Shown here: positions 1-8,129 of the stretch, in pieces | How positions within the stretch are numbered: position 1 is the first letter of the stretch | Layout: every line of letters begins with the position of its first letter | Source: JAOAPY01 sp041492185 | GTDB lineage: Bacteria > Acidobacteriota > Blastocatellia > Pyrinomonadales > Pyrinomonadaceae | DNA length: 64,000 nucleotides | Assembly: GCA_041492185.1 (NCBI GenBank) | Contig: JBGPWL010000005.1 | Location: 37,472-101,471 of the forward strand | Direction: 5' to 3' | The notes under the pieces: model-generated | Seen by the model: only the letters and a program-made list of their open reading frames with translations | What the model was told of the DNA's origin: nothing | Database searches by the model: none | Position numbers and translations under genes: made by a program

Positions 1-1
1 C

Positions 2-403
2 GACATTGTGCTCGCGTCGAGTTCCGCTCGCTTTGGTTATCCGGAAATAAAGATCGGATTTGTGCCCGCGATGGTGATGGCCATCCTTCGCCGCAACGTT
101 TCAGAAAAGCGCGCGTTTGAATTACTCACGCGGGGCGCGGAGATCAGCGCCACGGAGGCGGAAAGAATCGGCATGGTCAATCACGTATTCAGCGACGAAA
201 CCTTTGACTCCGAAGTCGATGCTTATGCCCACGCGTTTGAGAATGCAAGCGAGTCCGCGGTGGCCCTTTCAAAGAAACTCCTCTACCAGATGGACGCGAT
301 GACTTTTGTCGAGGCTCTGCAGTCCGGCGCCGACGTAAACGTCATTGCCCGCATGACTGACGACTGTCAAAAAGGAATTGCGCGCTTTTTGAAGAAGGAG
401 TAG
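2..403 (+). CDS. Enoyl-CoA hydratase/isomerase family protein, C-terminal part (5' end outside window)
   Basis: The frame is open from the first bases of the window, so only the last ~133 codons are present. The residues fit the C-terminal half of a crotonase: an ASSSARFGYPEIKIGFVPA stretch (the strand and helix after the second oxyanion-hole region), then the A-E-R-I-G-M-V-N-H-V segment and the C-terminal helical trimerisation part ending in a basic tail. Crotonases add water to, or isomerise, enoyl-CoA thioesters in fatty-acid or branched-chain amino-acid breakdown. The N-terminal CoA-binding region and the first catalytic Glu lie outside, so the exact reaction cannot be read. The acyl-CoA mutase genes a few kilobases downstream fit an acyl-CoA degradation neighbourhood, but an unrelated receptor gene lies between. 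Confidence 0.85.
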   Translation, partial: DIVLASSSARFGYPEIKIGFVPAMVMAILRRNVSEKRAFELLTRGAEISATEAERIGMVNHVFSDETFDSEVDAYAHAFENASESAVALSKKLLYQMDAMTFVEALQSGADVNVIARMTDDCQKGIARFLKKE

Positions 404-616
404 CATAGCCGCCGGTCAGCATCCAGAAAACCCGATTAGCATTTAGAATTTTGGATTTCGACCATTCACACCACCAGCAGATCTGATAGCGTCATATTGG
501 TTTTATCTTAGGAATTCCGCGAATTGACCGTTACGAGGCGCGCTGAGAACGGCGTTTGCCTGAACGATTGCTAGTTGATGACCTGTCTCCACTACACCAA
601 ATCCGAGGAGGATGCG

Positions 617-3600
617 ATGAACACAACAGAGTCAGTGAGAAGATTGGGAAAAGCGGGAATCAGCATTCTGTGCTTTGCGCTATCGATGCTGCTTTTGAGC
701 AGCTTTGCATTGGGCCAGGGCACATCGAGCAGTGCTCTCAGTGGCACCGTTGTAGATAAGAATAGCGCGGTGATTAAGGGCGCGTCAGTAACTGTTACGA
801 ACAAGGCGACGGGGCAGAGCCGAACTGCGACTACCAACGACAGCGGAGAGTATCGATTCGACCTTCTGCCTGCCGGCCTTTACGACATCAAAGTTTCCGC
901 AAGTGGATTCGGCGATGCCACCTCCGAGGGCCTGAATCTTTTGGTCGGTAAGACTACGAGTCTCGATTTCACCATGAGTCCCGGCGTCCAGACCGCAAAC
1001 GTTACGGTCACCGGCGAAGCTGAATTGGTAAACAGGGAGAAGACCGATATCAGTCTAAACATCACTCCACGCGACATTCAGGACTTGCCGCTTAATGGCC
1101 GCGACCTCGGCAATCTGGCGTATCTCGCTCCCGGCGTCAAGCCGGTAAACTCATACGATCCAACCAAGAATCGCATCGCAGTTTTCGGAATAAATGGTTC
1201 AAGCGGCCGCAACGTGAACGTCACCGTTAATGGCATCGACAACAAGGACAACACGGTGGGTGGGCCGGTAATGCAATTCCCGCTTGAGGCGATCCAGGAG
1301 TTTCTAATCAGCACGCAGCGTTTCTCAGCAGTTAACGGTCGTAGTGAGGGCGCCGCCGTTAATGTGGTCACAAAGTCGGGTGGCAGCCAATATCACGGCT
1401 CTGCGTTCTTTTTTGTGCGCGACAAGAAATTGAATGCGACCGAAGTCGACGCCACGACGGGTCTGCCGAAGACGACGAAACCACCATTCAACCGAAAGCA
1501 GTGGGGTGGTTCAGTGGGGGGGCCGGTGTATCTACCACGCTTCGGTGAAGGCGGTCCAACTCATTACTCGCTTAATCATAAGACCTTCTTCTTCTTTGCG
1601 CTTGAGCGGCAAGCTGAAGCCACTTCTAATCCGGTTGCGGCCGATGCTTTGTCCGAATTGAAACTCGTTCAATTTCTTGGCGCCGTGCCGGTTGATGTAA
1701 TTCCGACTCCCTATCACGATTGGCGTATTAACGCGCGGATCGATCACACGCTCAATTCCAAACACAGCATGTTCTTCGTTTTCAACGAACAGACCAATAT
1801 TGGTCTTAACGACCAGTCGGGCCAAAGAAACGATCTGACAGAGGGCAATTTTACGAAGAACAAGTTGCTGCTCGGTAGCTTCAACCTAAACTCGGCTTTG
1901 TCCAGTTCAGTCGTCAACGCGGTGACGATCGGTTATCAATACTGGAACAACCTGATTGATACGGACCAAAAGGTGCCGTTCTTTAGTTTCCCGAGCGGCA
2001 TTAGCTTTGGCACTAACGTGAATGTGCCTCAGCAGTCTTATCAGGTCAAATATCAATTCAAGGATGATCTTTCGATCAATAGAGGCAAGCATACATTCCG
2101 GACGGGGTTCGATTATCTTTGGGAACCGAAACTGGGCGGCTTCTTCGAATTCAATCCGACGCTCGAGATCGACTTCCTCGAAAAGCCGAGCGCGATCCTG
2201 GCCAAGCCGGCGGGCTTCGCGACGGCAGGCGAGGTCACCGGCATGACCGCGACGTCCGGTAACCCCTATTTCAATCTTCCAGGCGGGGCCAAGATGTTCG
2301 GCGTCTATTTCCAGGACGACTGGAAAGTGCGCCGCAATGTTACGCTGAATTTGGGAATGCGTTGGGACAAGGATTTCAATCTCATCGGAACGAGCGCTCA
2401 GTCTCTCAATAGGACTTACCTCGCTCTCAAAGCTATTAACCATCCCGCTGCCAGGGCGCTGCCTCACGATGATAACCACGACTTCAGTCCTCGGGTTGGG
2501 TTCGCCTGGGACTTGAGAGGCAACGGCAAGCACGTCGTGCGGGCAGGATACGGTCTCTATTACGGACAGACCTTCTTGAACATTCCGTTGTTCATGATTC
2601 AGCAAGCTAACCCAACGATCTTTGCGAGCGTGTTTAGCATAGGCACTAACGATTTTGTGCCGGGAACAGCTATAAAGCTCTCCAATTGGCGGTTCGGAAT
2701 AGATCCATTACCGACCATCCCTCCGCCGCAAACACAACTTGCAGCCGGTAACACGGGCCGAATAATGGATCCGGATTACCGCAACCCGTACACTCAGCAA
2801 TGGAACGCCGGATACTCTTTCCAACTCAACTCCTATTCAGTACTGGAGTTTGACTACACGCACATTCTTGGCGTTCATGAGTCGAAGACCGTCAACATCA
2901 ATCCTCTGCTCGCGCTCGTCAGCGAAAGCCTTAAGTCAACTCGTCCGCTGAGTGCGGCTTTCACCGCGGCTGGTCTGCCTGCCCTGGGCCGAATCGATTT
3001 GGAGCAATCGTCCGGTCGTTCGCGCTACGATGGACTGAACGTCTCTTATCGGCGGCGTTTATACCGGCGCTTTACCGTTAACGCTACCTACACGCTATCG
3101 AGGGCCCTTGCTTATAACGGCAACTCGGCCGCGTTCCGGAATCGGGCCTTCAATCCATTTGACATCTTCGGGTCGTACGATCTCGGTCCAACCCCCAATG
3201 ACACGCGTCACCGCTTTTCAATGGGAAGCGTAGTCAATCTGCCCGGAGGTTTCCAGGTTGCTCCGATCATCCAGTGGGAATCGGCGCGTCCTTACAACTC
3301 AGGCTATGGGTCGCTTGACGTGATTGGTGGTGGCGGCGGAGCGGGAACTTCGCACGTGATCGTGTTCAAGACTAGTCCGAACGATCTAAAAGGTACTTTC
3401 AACGCCTTTGGGAGTTCCTCGGCCAATTTGTTCTTGTACCGAGACTGTTTAAGGTCCGGCGCTTGTTCAATTACCTCTTTTGACAATTTGCGCGGACAGC
3501 CTTACTTCCAGCTTGATGTGCGAGTGACTAAGAACTTCAAGATCAGGGAGCGAGCTAACCTACAAGCGATCTTCCAGGTTTTTGATCTTACCAACCGCGC

Positions 3601-3733
3601 CAACTTCGGAAACAACTTTGACGGTAACATCCGGAACACAACCTTCGGGACTCCGCTTGGTTTCATTACGCCGGCTGGTGTGATTGTTCCCCACAGCTTG
3701 TCGGCCGAACTCGGAGTTAGATTTAGTTTCTAA
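617..3733 (+). CDS. TonB-dependent receptor with N-terminal carboxypeptidase-regulatory-like domain (Oar-like)
   Basis: Outer-membrane receptor of 1038 residues, typical in size for acidobacterial Oar-like receptors. A signal peptide (residues 1-35, hydrophobic core LCFALSMLLLSSFALG) is followed by a beta-sandwich CarboxypepD_reg domain (about 40-125, with the GTVVDKNSAVIKGASVTV and YRFDLLPAGLYDI motifs), a plug domain (about 135-255) and a long beta-barrel with many aromatic strands ending in the terminal motif ELGVRFSF. The final Phe is the usual barrel-assembly signature. I chose the ATG at 617 over an upstream TTG/ATG because GAGGAGG lies five bases before it and the signal peptide then starts correctly. 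The substrate cannot be read; relatives in this phylum often import oligosaccharides or peptides. A strong terminator follows, so it is probably its own transcription unit. Confidence 0.9.
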   Translation: MNTTESVRRLGKAGISILCFALSMLLLSSFALGQGTSSSALSGTVVDKNSAVIKGASVTVTNKATGQSRTATTNDSGEYRFDLLPAGLYDIKVSASGFGDATSEGLNLLVGKTTSLDFTMSPGVQTANVTVTGEAELVNREKTDISLNITPRDIQDLPLNGRDLGNLAYLAPGVKPVNSYDPTKNRIAVFGINGSSGRNVNVTVNGIDNKDNTVGGPVMQFPLEAIQEFLISTQRFSAVNGRSEGAAVNVVTKSGGSQYHGSAFFFVRDKKLNATEVDATTGLPKTTKPPFNRKQWGGSVGGPVYLPRFGEGGPTHYSLNHKTFFFFALERQAEATSNPVAADALSELKLVQFLGAVPVDVIPTPYHDWRINARIDHTLNSKHSMFFVFNEQTNIGLNDQSGQRNDLTEGNFTKNKLLLGSFNLNSALSSSVVNAVTIGYQYWNNLIDTDQKVPFFSFPSGISFGTNVNVPQQSYQVKYQFKDDLSINRGKHTFRTGFDYLWEPKLGGFFEFNPTLEIDFLEKPSAILAKPAGFATAGEVTGMTATSGNPYFNLPGGAKMFGVYFQDDWKVRRNVTLNLGMRWDKDFNLIGTSAQSLNRTYLALKAINHPAARALPHDDNHDFSPRVGFAWDLRGNGKHVVRAGYGLYYGQTFLNIPLFMIQQANPTIFASVFSIGTNDFVPGTAIKLSNWRFGIDPLPTIPPPQTQLAAGNTGRIMDPDYRNPYTQQWNAGYSFQLNSYSVLEFDYTHILGVHESKTVNINPLLALVSESLKSTRPLSAAFTAAGLPALGRIDLEQSSGRSRYDGLNVSYRRRLYRRFTVNATYTLSRALAYNGNSAAFRNRAFNPFDIFGSYDLGPTPNDTRHRFSMGSVVNLPGGFQVAPIIQWESARPYNSGYGSLDVIGGGGGAGTSHVIVFKTSPNDLKGTFNAFGSSSANLFLYRDCLRSGACSITSFDNLRGQPYFQLDVRVTKNFKIRERANLQAIFQVFDLTNRANFGNNFDGNIRNTTFGTPLGFITPAGVIVPHSLSAELGVRFSF

Positions 3734-3759
3734 CCTGACAACGAGTTCCTTTAGAAGGG

Positions 3760-3791
3760 AAGGGGTGGCAGTTAGAGTCTGCCACCCTTTT
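3760..3791 (+). terminator. Rho-independent terminator after the TonB-dependent receptor
   Basis: GGGTGGCAG (3763-3771) pairs perfectly with CTGCCACCC (3779-3787) around a 7-base loop, and A/T pairs extend the stem. A short T run (3788-3791) follows. It sits 30 bases past the receptor stop codon and before the next gene. Confidence 0.8.
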
Positions 3792-3836
3792 ACCTATTGG
3801 CCGTCGCGATCTTGAGATTACGAAAGGGGAAGGAAC

Positions 3837-4565
3837 GTGAATCAAAACAGGCGAGGTTGCAAACTCTTCGCGCTCGTCCTGCCCTTTCTGATCGCGTTGC
3901 TATTCTCGACTTCGGTAATGGCCCAGACGGGCGACCAGCCCCGAGTCACTACGGTGTTTGCGGTGCTCACGAAGTCGCTGGAGTCGAAGAGCGCAACTGC
4001 AAATCAGGAAGTGATCCTGCAGTCGATCAGCGATGTCATAGTTGATGGAAAAGTGATCATACCGAAGGGCTCGAAATTGGTGGGTCATGTCTCGGAAGTC
4101 GCCACAAGGGGCAAAGATGAACCCCAGTCGGTGCTTGCGATCATAATCGACAAGGCAGTCACAACGGAGGGAGTGGAAATCCTTCTGCAAGCGATCATCG
4201 CAGCGGTAGCGCGGCCAAAGAGCGCGCTGTCGTCTGACCCAACCTACGGGATGATGCATTCCAATGAACCAAAAATGATCGGCAGTGGCGCTAGCAGCGC
4301 CGCAAGCACAGGCGGGTTGTCAGCGAGTAGCAAGGTTAGTTCCACAGCCGCTGTCGCGACTGCGAACCTTAAAGGCGGAATGGATGAGTCTTCGTTATTG
4401 AACGAGAACTCTCAAGGCGCCGAAGGGTACGAGGGTCTGTCCTTATCATGGCGTCTCATGGCGCCGCCGCCCGTTACAGTGTTTGCGAGCAAGGGCAAGA
4501 ATGTGAAGTTGGAAGCCGGAACTCAAATGCTACTGCGGATGGCGCCACCGCGTTTGGCTAAATGA
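3837..4565 (+). CDS. Secreted protein of unknown function
   Basis: A 242-residue protein starting at GTG, preceded by a purine-rich AAGGGGAAGGA ribosome-binding region. Residues 1-30 form a signal peptide (LFALVLPFLIALLFSTSVMAQ). The body (about 35-125) is a predicted beta-rich module with the phrase VDGKVIIPKGSKLVGHVSEV, then a Ser/Ala-rich low-complexity stretch (about 145-190) and a second beta-rich tail. The IPKGSKLVGHV phrase is reminiscent of periplasmic beta-barrel modules in VirB10/TrbI-like proteins, but the likeness is too short to name a family. Similar secreted proteins with this phrase are, to my memory, frequent in Acidobacteriota and uncharacterised. It is separated from the receptor by a terminator and ends 8 bases from the convergent mutase small-subunit gene. 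Confidence 0.65.
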   Translation: MNQNRRGCKLFALVLPFLIALLFSTSVMAQTGDQPRVTTVFAVLTKSLESKSATANQEVILQSISDVIVDGKVIIPKGSKLVGHVSEVATRGKDEPQSVLAIIIDKAVTTEGVEILLQAIIAAVARPKSALSSDPTYGMMHSNEPKMIGSGASSAASTGGLSASSKVSSTAAVATANLKGGMDESSLLNENSQGAEGYEGLSLSWRLMAPPPVTVFASKGKNVKLEAGTQMLLRMAPPRLAK

Positions 4566-4573
4566 TTGGAGCG

Positions 4574-4978
4574 TCATTCGCGCGGCTTCACGTTTTCCCG
4601 GAGAAACTTGACGATCTCCTCAGTTGATGTACCGGGAAGAAAAATCTCCGCAACTCCCATCTCTTTCAACCGCGCAATGTCGTCTTGCGGAACAATTCCA
4701 CCAACCAGAACCAGACAGTCGTTCATACCCTGCGCGCGCAGGAGCTGAATTATGCGCGGGCAAAGCGTGTTATGCGCGCCACTGAGAATTGACACTCCGA
4801 CCGCATCGACGTCTTCCTGCAAAGCGGCTGCCGCGATCATCTCAGGCGTCTGACGCAGGCCCGTGTAGATAACTTCCATGCCGGCATCGCGCAACGCGCG
4901 CGCGATGACCTTTGCGCCCCGATCATGTCCATCGAGACCAGGCTTGGCTACCAGAACTCTAATCTTCCTGTCACTCAT
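4574..4978 (-). CDS. Acyl-CoA mutase small subunit, cobalamin (B12)-binding domain protein
   Basis: A 134-residue stand-alone B12-binding domain of the methylmalonyl/isobutyryl-CoA mutase type. Near the N-terminus it carries KPGLDGHDRG, the DxHxxG motif whose His is the lower axial ligand of cobalamin in base-off/His-on binding. The later SxL motif (VSILSGAH) and the GG motif (VLVGGIVP) that cradle the nucleotide tail are also present. It has no catalytic barrel and must pair with a large subunit. The obvious partner is the 553-residue barrel protein encoded at 5793-7472 on the same strand, one gene away. The large/small split organisation is typical of archaeal, Streptomyces (IcmA/IcmB) and acidobacterial enzymes. 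Which acyl-CoA the holoenzyme uses is set by the large subunit. Confidence 0.9.
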   Translation of the reverse strand: MSDRKIRVLVAKPGLDGHDRGAKVIARALRDAGMEVIYTGLRQTPEMIAAAALQEDVDAVGVSILSGAHNTLCPRIIQLLRAQGMNDCLVLVGGIVPQDDIARLKEMGVAEIFLPGTSTEEIVKFLRENVKPRE

Positions 4979-4987
4979 TTGCGATTC

Positions 4988-5758
4988 CTAAGTGAAAATG
5001 CCGAGTGGCCCATTGCGCTTGATGTAGCGACGGAGTTCGGCATAAGTTAATAAGTAACGACCATCCGGTTCAAGAGCTTTGATAACGTGAGGAAAGCCGG
5101 CGTCAAAGAGAAATGTTACTCCGCGATCGCTGACTGAGAACTCGTCTAAGTTTGCGAGGTCGAATCGCAATTGATCCAACTGTTCCTTTAGGCTGCTTTT
5201 CTCATTGGCCTCGACATCCTTTTCGGTCTCGACGCTCTTCATAATTCGTTCCGTTTCGGCTCTTAACTTCTGATTGACCATCGTGGCCAGCGTCGCGAGT
5301 GAGCCGGAAGTGAAGGCGTCCGCGGCTTTGATTACCTCGCCGCTTTTCAGATTAATCAAGAAGTGTTTCGTTTGCGTATCAGGATAGGCGCCGATTCCGC
5401 TCTGCGAAAAAGTAATATCGAAAATGTGGTTCTTGTTGTAATTGACCTTGTAACCGAAATCAGTCAGCCACGAATCTTGTCTGTAGTCTTCAAGTGAGCA
5501 ATCAAAGAGATTCTTTAATGTCAGAAGCTGCCTGACTTTTCGCAAAACGACTGGATTACTTAGGCCGTTAACCACGGGATATTTGACAATAGCTCTCCTT
5601 CGCGCAGGAAACTCCTTTGCAAGCCTGCCACTGCGAACCAGCACGACCCTTTGTTCGCGGACAATGACTCGGTTTTCCTGAGCCGAGGCGCTCGCAGAAA
5701 GAACCGTTGGCCCGGCACAGACGATAAGCAAAGTTAGCGTCGACAAAGGAAGTCGCAT
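4988..5758 (-). CDS. Secreted RsiV/PdaC-like (DUF3298/DUF4163-type) protein
   Basis: A 256-residue protein with a clear signal peptide (about residues 1-26, LTLLIVCAGPTVLSASASA). The mature part begins with basic, beta-rich sequence and then contains a region resembling DUF3298/DUF4163: a DITFSQSGIGAYPDT stretch followed by KHFLINLKSGEVIKAADAF, the strand that matches the 'D-L-x-T-G-K-x-x-x-L-x-D-L-F' signature of those domains. A Glu/Lys-rich helical insert (about 180-210) follows, then a final beta section. In RsiV this fold acts as a periplasmic sensor, and in PdaC it accompanies a peptidoglycan deacetylase; no catalytic domain is fused here, so the role is unknown. It lies between the two mutase subunit genes on the same strand, with short gaps, so it is probably co-transcribed with them although it has no evident link to acyl-CoA metabolism. 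Confidence 0.6.
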   Translation of the reverse strand: MRLPLSTLTLLIVCAGPTVLSASASAQENRVIVREQRVVLVRSGRLAKEFPARRRAIVKYPVVNGLSNPVVLRKVRQLLTLKNLFDCSLEDYRQDSWLTDFGYKVNYNKNHIFDITFSQSGIGAYPDTQTKHFLINLKSGEVIKAADAFTSGSLATLATMVNQKLRAETERIMKSVETEKDVEANEKSSLKEQLDQLRFDLANLDEFSVSDRGVTFLFDAGFPHVIKALEPDGRYLLTYAELRRYIKRNGPLGIFT

Positions 5759-5792
5759 TGTTTGGCTCTATTGGGTGCGTTCAGATGGAATC

Positions 5793-7472
5793 TTAAAACG
5801 CCGGCTCTTCGTAAACTCCGTAAACGTCCCGCAGCGCCGCGCAAATCTCACCCAGCGTGGCGTAGGCGCGAACCGCTTCGATGGTGGCGGGCATCGTGTT
5901 ATCAGCGTGCTGCGCTGCTTGGCGCAATTTCTCGAGCGCGTTCGCTACGGCGCCCGCATCACGACGGTCACGAGTCTGCTGCAACCTTTCGATCTGATGC
6001 TCGCGCACCGATTCATCAATTACCAGTGTTGGTATCTCAGGCTGGTCATCCATCTCGTATTTATTCACACCAACGATCGTTTGGTCGCCACGTTCGACGG
6101 CCTTCTGATATCTGTAAGCAGACTCCTGGATCTCTCGCTGCGGAAATCCGTTCTCAATCGCCGCTACCATGCCGCCCATCGCGTCGATCTTCTCGAAGTA
6201 ATCGAGCGCGGTGTCCTCCATCTTATTGGTCAGAGCCTCAATGTAATATGAGCCACCCAACGGATCGATGGTATTGGCGACGCCAGTCTCTTCGGCAATT
6301 ATTTGCTGAGTGCGGAGCGCAATCAGCGCGGCGCGATCCGTTGGCAGCGCGAGCGCTTCGTCGTAAGCGTCGGTATGCAGACTTTGAGTGCCGCCAAGCA
6401 CACCAGCAAGTGCTTGGATCGCAACGCGCACGATGTTGTTTAAGGGTTGCTGCACGGTCAACGAAACGCCCGCCGTCTGCGTGTGAAAGCGGAGCTTCAA
6501 CGTTCGATCATTTTGGGAGTTGAATCGTTCGCGCATTGCGCGAGCCCAAATACGTCGGGCGGCGCGATACTTCGCAATCTCCTCAAAGAAGTCGTTATGC
6601 GCGTTAAAGAAAAATGAGATGCGAGGAACGAACACATCGACATCAAGCCCGGCCCGCACGCCCCACTCGACATACTCAAGACCATCGCGCAGGGTGAAGG
6701 CTAATTCCTGAAAGGCGGTGGCTCCCGCTTCGCGAATGTGATAACCACTAACGGAAACTGGGTTATAACGTGGTACATGCTCAGCGCAAAACTCAAACGT
6801 ATCCGTGACCAATTTCATCGCCGGCCGGATTGGATAGATCCATTCTTTCTGAGCGATGTATTCCTTCAGAATGTCGTTCTGTAGTGTGCCCGAGATCTTT
6901 TTCCAATTAGCTCCCTGCTTTTCCGCGACCACAAGGTACATCGCCAACAGCACGGAAGCAGGAGCGTTGATGGTTTGCGAAACCGTCACTTCCTCAAGCG
7001 GAATGCCGTCGAACAACACCTCCATGTCAGCAAGAGAAGAGACGGCGACTCCGCACTTGCCAACTTCGCCTTCGGAGAGTGGTGAATCGGCATCATGACC
7101 CATCAGAGTTGGCAGATCATAAGCAACAGAGAGTCCGTTCTGCCCCTCGTCCAGTAGGTATTTGAAGCGAGCATTTGTCTCTTCAGGCGTGCTGAAACCG
7201 GCAAACTGGCGCATGGTCCAGAGCTTGCCGCGGTAGCCAGTGGGATGAATTCCGCGGGTGTAAGGAAACTCTCCGGGAAAAGAGATGTCGCGCGCAAAAT
7301 CGACTTCCGACAGGCTAGCCGGCGTGTAAAGGCGATCGACTGCTTCGAGTGATACGCTTTCGAACTTTTCTTTTCTCTCTGGAGTTTTGTGCCGCACTGA
7401 CCCGAGAGTCTTGTCTTCCCAACGTTCGACTTCGGCCTGTTCCGGCGAAGTGATCTCTTTAGTTTCCGGCAT
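5793..7472 (-). CDS. B12-dependent acyl-CoA mutase large subunit, isobutyryl-CoA-mutase-like
   Basis: A TIM-barrel catalytic subunit of 559 residues that lacks the C-terminal B12 domain, which is encoded separately at 4574-4978. Family landmarks are present: FPYTRGIHPTGYRGKLWTMR (substrate tunnel), SVSGYHIREAGA with catalytic His245, RFHTQTAGVSLT and GGTQSLHTDAYDEA. The two residues that discriminate substrates in this family read Phe90 (in RQFAGF) and Gln208 (in YIAQKEW). In methylmalonyl-CoA mutases these are Tyr and Arg (Y89/R207 in Propionibacterium); Phe/Gln is the isobutyryl-CoA mutase pair (F80/Q198 in Streptomyces IcmA), and Ile/Gln occurs in 2-hydroxyisobutyryl-CoA mutase. The predicted reaction is therefore isobutyryl-CoA to n-butyryl-CoA, not methylmalonyl-CoA to succinyl-CoA, although automatic annotation would probably say the latter. 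A strong promoter with an embedded palindrome lies just upstream. Confidence 0.9.
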   Translation of the reverse strand: MPETKEITSPEQAEVERWEDKTLGSVRHKTPERKEKFESVSLEAVDRLYTPASLSEVDFARDISFPGEFPYTRGIHPTGYRGKLWTMRQFAGFSTPEETNARFKYLLDEGQNGLSVAYDLPTLMGHDADSPLSEGEVGKCGVAVSSLADMEVLFDGIPLEEVTVSQTINAPASVLLAMYLVVAEKQGANWKKISGTLQNDILKEYIAQKEWIYPIRPAMKLVTDTFEFCAEHVPRYNPVSVSGYHIREAGATAFQELAFTLRDGLEYVEWGVRAGLDVDVFVPRISFFFNAHNDFFEEIAKYRAARRIWARAMRERFNSQNDRTLKLRFHTQTAGVSLTVQQPLNNIVRVAIQALAGVLGGTQSLHTDAYDEALALPTDRAALIALRTQQIIAEETGVANTIDPLGGSYYIEALTNKMEDTALDYFEKIDAMGGMVAAIENGFPQREIQESAYRYQKAVERGDQTIVGVNKYEMDDQPEIPTLVIDESVREHQIERLQQTRDRRDAGAVANALEKLRQAAQHADNTMPATIEAVRAYATLGEICAALRDVYGVYEEPAF

Positions 7473-7509
7473 AGACCTCTCGGTTGTTAAGTTTACGATG
7501 CAGAATTCG

Positions 7510-7539
7510 ATATTAGTTGACAGCTATTTTAGTGTCAAC
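7510..7539 (-). promoter_or_regulatory. Sigma-70-type promoter with embedded operator-like palindrome upstream of the mutase gene
   Basis: On the minus strand TTGACA (7533-7538) and TAATAT (7510-7515) are separated by exactly 17 bases. A perfect inverted repeat, GTTGACA-N10-TGTCAAC (7516-7539), covers the -35 box and the spacer, where a bound repressor would block RNA polymerase. The mutase start codon is about 30 bases past the expected transcription start. The regulator is not identifiable here; TetR- and GntR-family repressors commonly control acyl-CoA degradation genes. Confidence 0.6.
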
Positions 7540-7579
7540 CGCGATCGCTGAGCTTTAGATATCGACAAGAGGGGAGCGC

Positions 7580-7602
7580 GGCTGTGATTTGTCATCACAG
7601 CC
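7580..7602. repeat. Perfect 9-bp hairpin between ftsL-like gene and mutase gene
   Basis: GGCTGTGAT (7580-7588) and ATCACAGCC (7594-7602) form a perfect stem with a 5-base loop. Neither strand has a T tract next to it, so it is not a textbook terminator. Lying downstream of the minus-strand gene ending at 7716, it could end that transcript in a factor-dependent way or be a second operator. Nothing else is seen between 7540 and 7715. Confidence 0.4.
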
Positions 7603-7715
7603 CCGCCACAACCGCAGGAAACCAGGTTGCGCGGGATTTCAAGCAGCCAACTTACGGCAGGCGACGGGCGGAAAAAATAATTGCACCACGCTTGCGAAAG
7701 AACGTTTTCTATTGC

Positions 7716-8129
7716 TCATTCTACGGGCACGATAATCTCATTGGCGCGCGCCATGTTCAGTGAGCGAGCGGCCGACTCAATGGCGCGAGGATCTTTCTGC
7801 AGACGATGGATATCCATTTCCAACGCAGCGTTCCCTCTGCGCAGAGTCTCAACGTTGTTCTTGATCCTTACGTATTGCGACGATGCGGTGCGCCTCTGTG
7901 CGTGAGTACGCATCGTGACCGTAGCGCAAAGAGCCGCTATAGCAAGTATGATCATTCCAAAGATCACCCACGACGGTATTACTCCACCCCGACGACGAAC
8001 TTCGGTGCGGCTACCGATTAGCCCGATGGATATCTCGCCCACAGACGGCAGAGTTGAAGTTGTTCGCGGAACCACACGCTGCGAACGAATGCGATCATCA
8101 ACCCAGTAGGTATTTGCGACCCTGCTCAA
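7716..8129 (-). CDS. Septum formation initiator family protein (FtsL/FtsB/DivIC-like)
   Basis: A 137-residue bitopic membrane protein with the layout of FtsL/DivIC division proteins: a basic cytoplasmic N-terminus (1-48), one transmembrane helix (about 50-70, VIPSWVIFGMIILAIAALCA), a coiled coil (about 78-110, with heptads around VRIKNNVETLRRGNAALEMDIHRL) and the short conserved tail DPRAIESAARSLNMA followed by IIVPVE. In FtsB/DivIC this post-coil segment docks on the FtsQ/DivIB beta domain of the divisome. Sequence cannot separate FtsL from FtsB in this phylum. It overlaps the end of the upstream phosphohexomutase gene by 32 bases, so the two are very likely co-transcribed. It is away from the usual dcw cluster. 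Confidence 0.7.
   Translation of the reverse strand: MSRVANTYWVDDRIRSQRVVPRTTSTLPSVGEISIGLIGSRTEVRRRGGVIPSWVIFGMIILAIAALCATVTMRTHAQRRTASSQYVRIKNNVETLRRGNAALEMDIHRLQKDPRAIESAARSLNMARANEIIVPVE

Noticed and set aside
1907..2605. 232-codon minus-strand frame inside the TonB-dependent receptor
   Set aside because: Shadow of the receptor barrel; no ribosome-binding site, motif or domain.
5762..6523. 253-codon plus-strand frame opposite the mutase C-terminal part
   Set aside because: Arg/Ser/Pro-rich antisense shadow of a well-defined catalytic subunit gene.
7473..7715. Cobalamin riboswitch upstream of the B12-dependent mutase
   Set aside because: I looked for the B12 box and a long structured leader; the predicted leader is only about 30 bases and no conserved box was seen.
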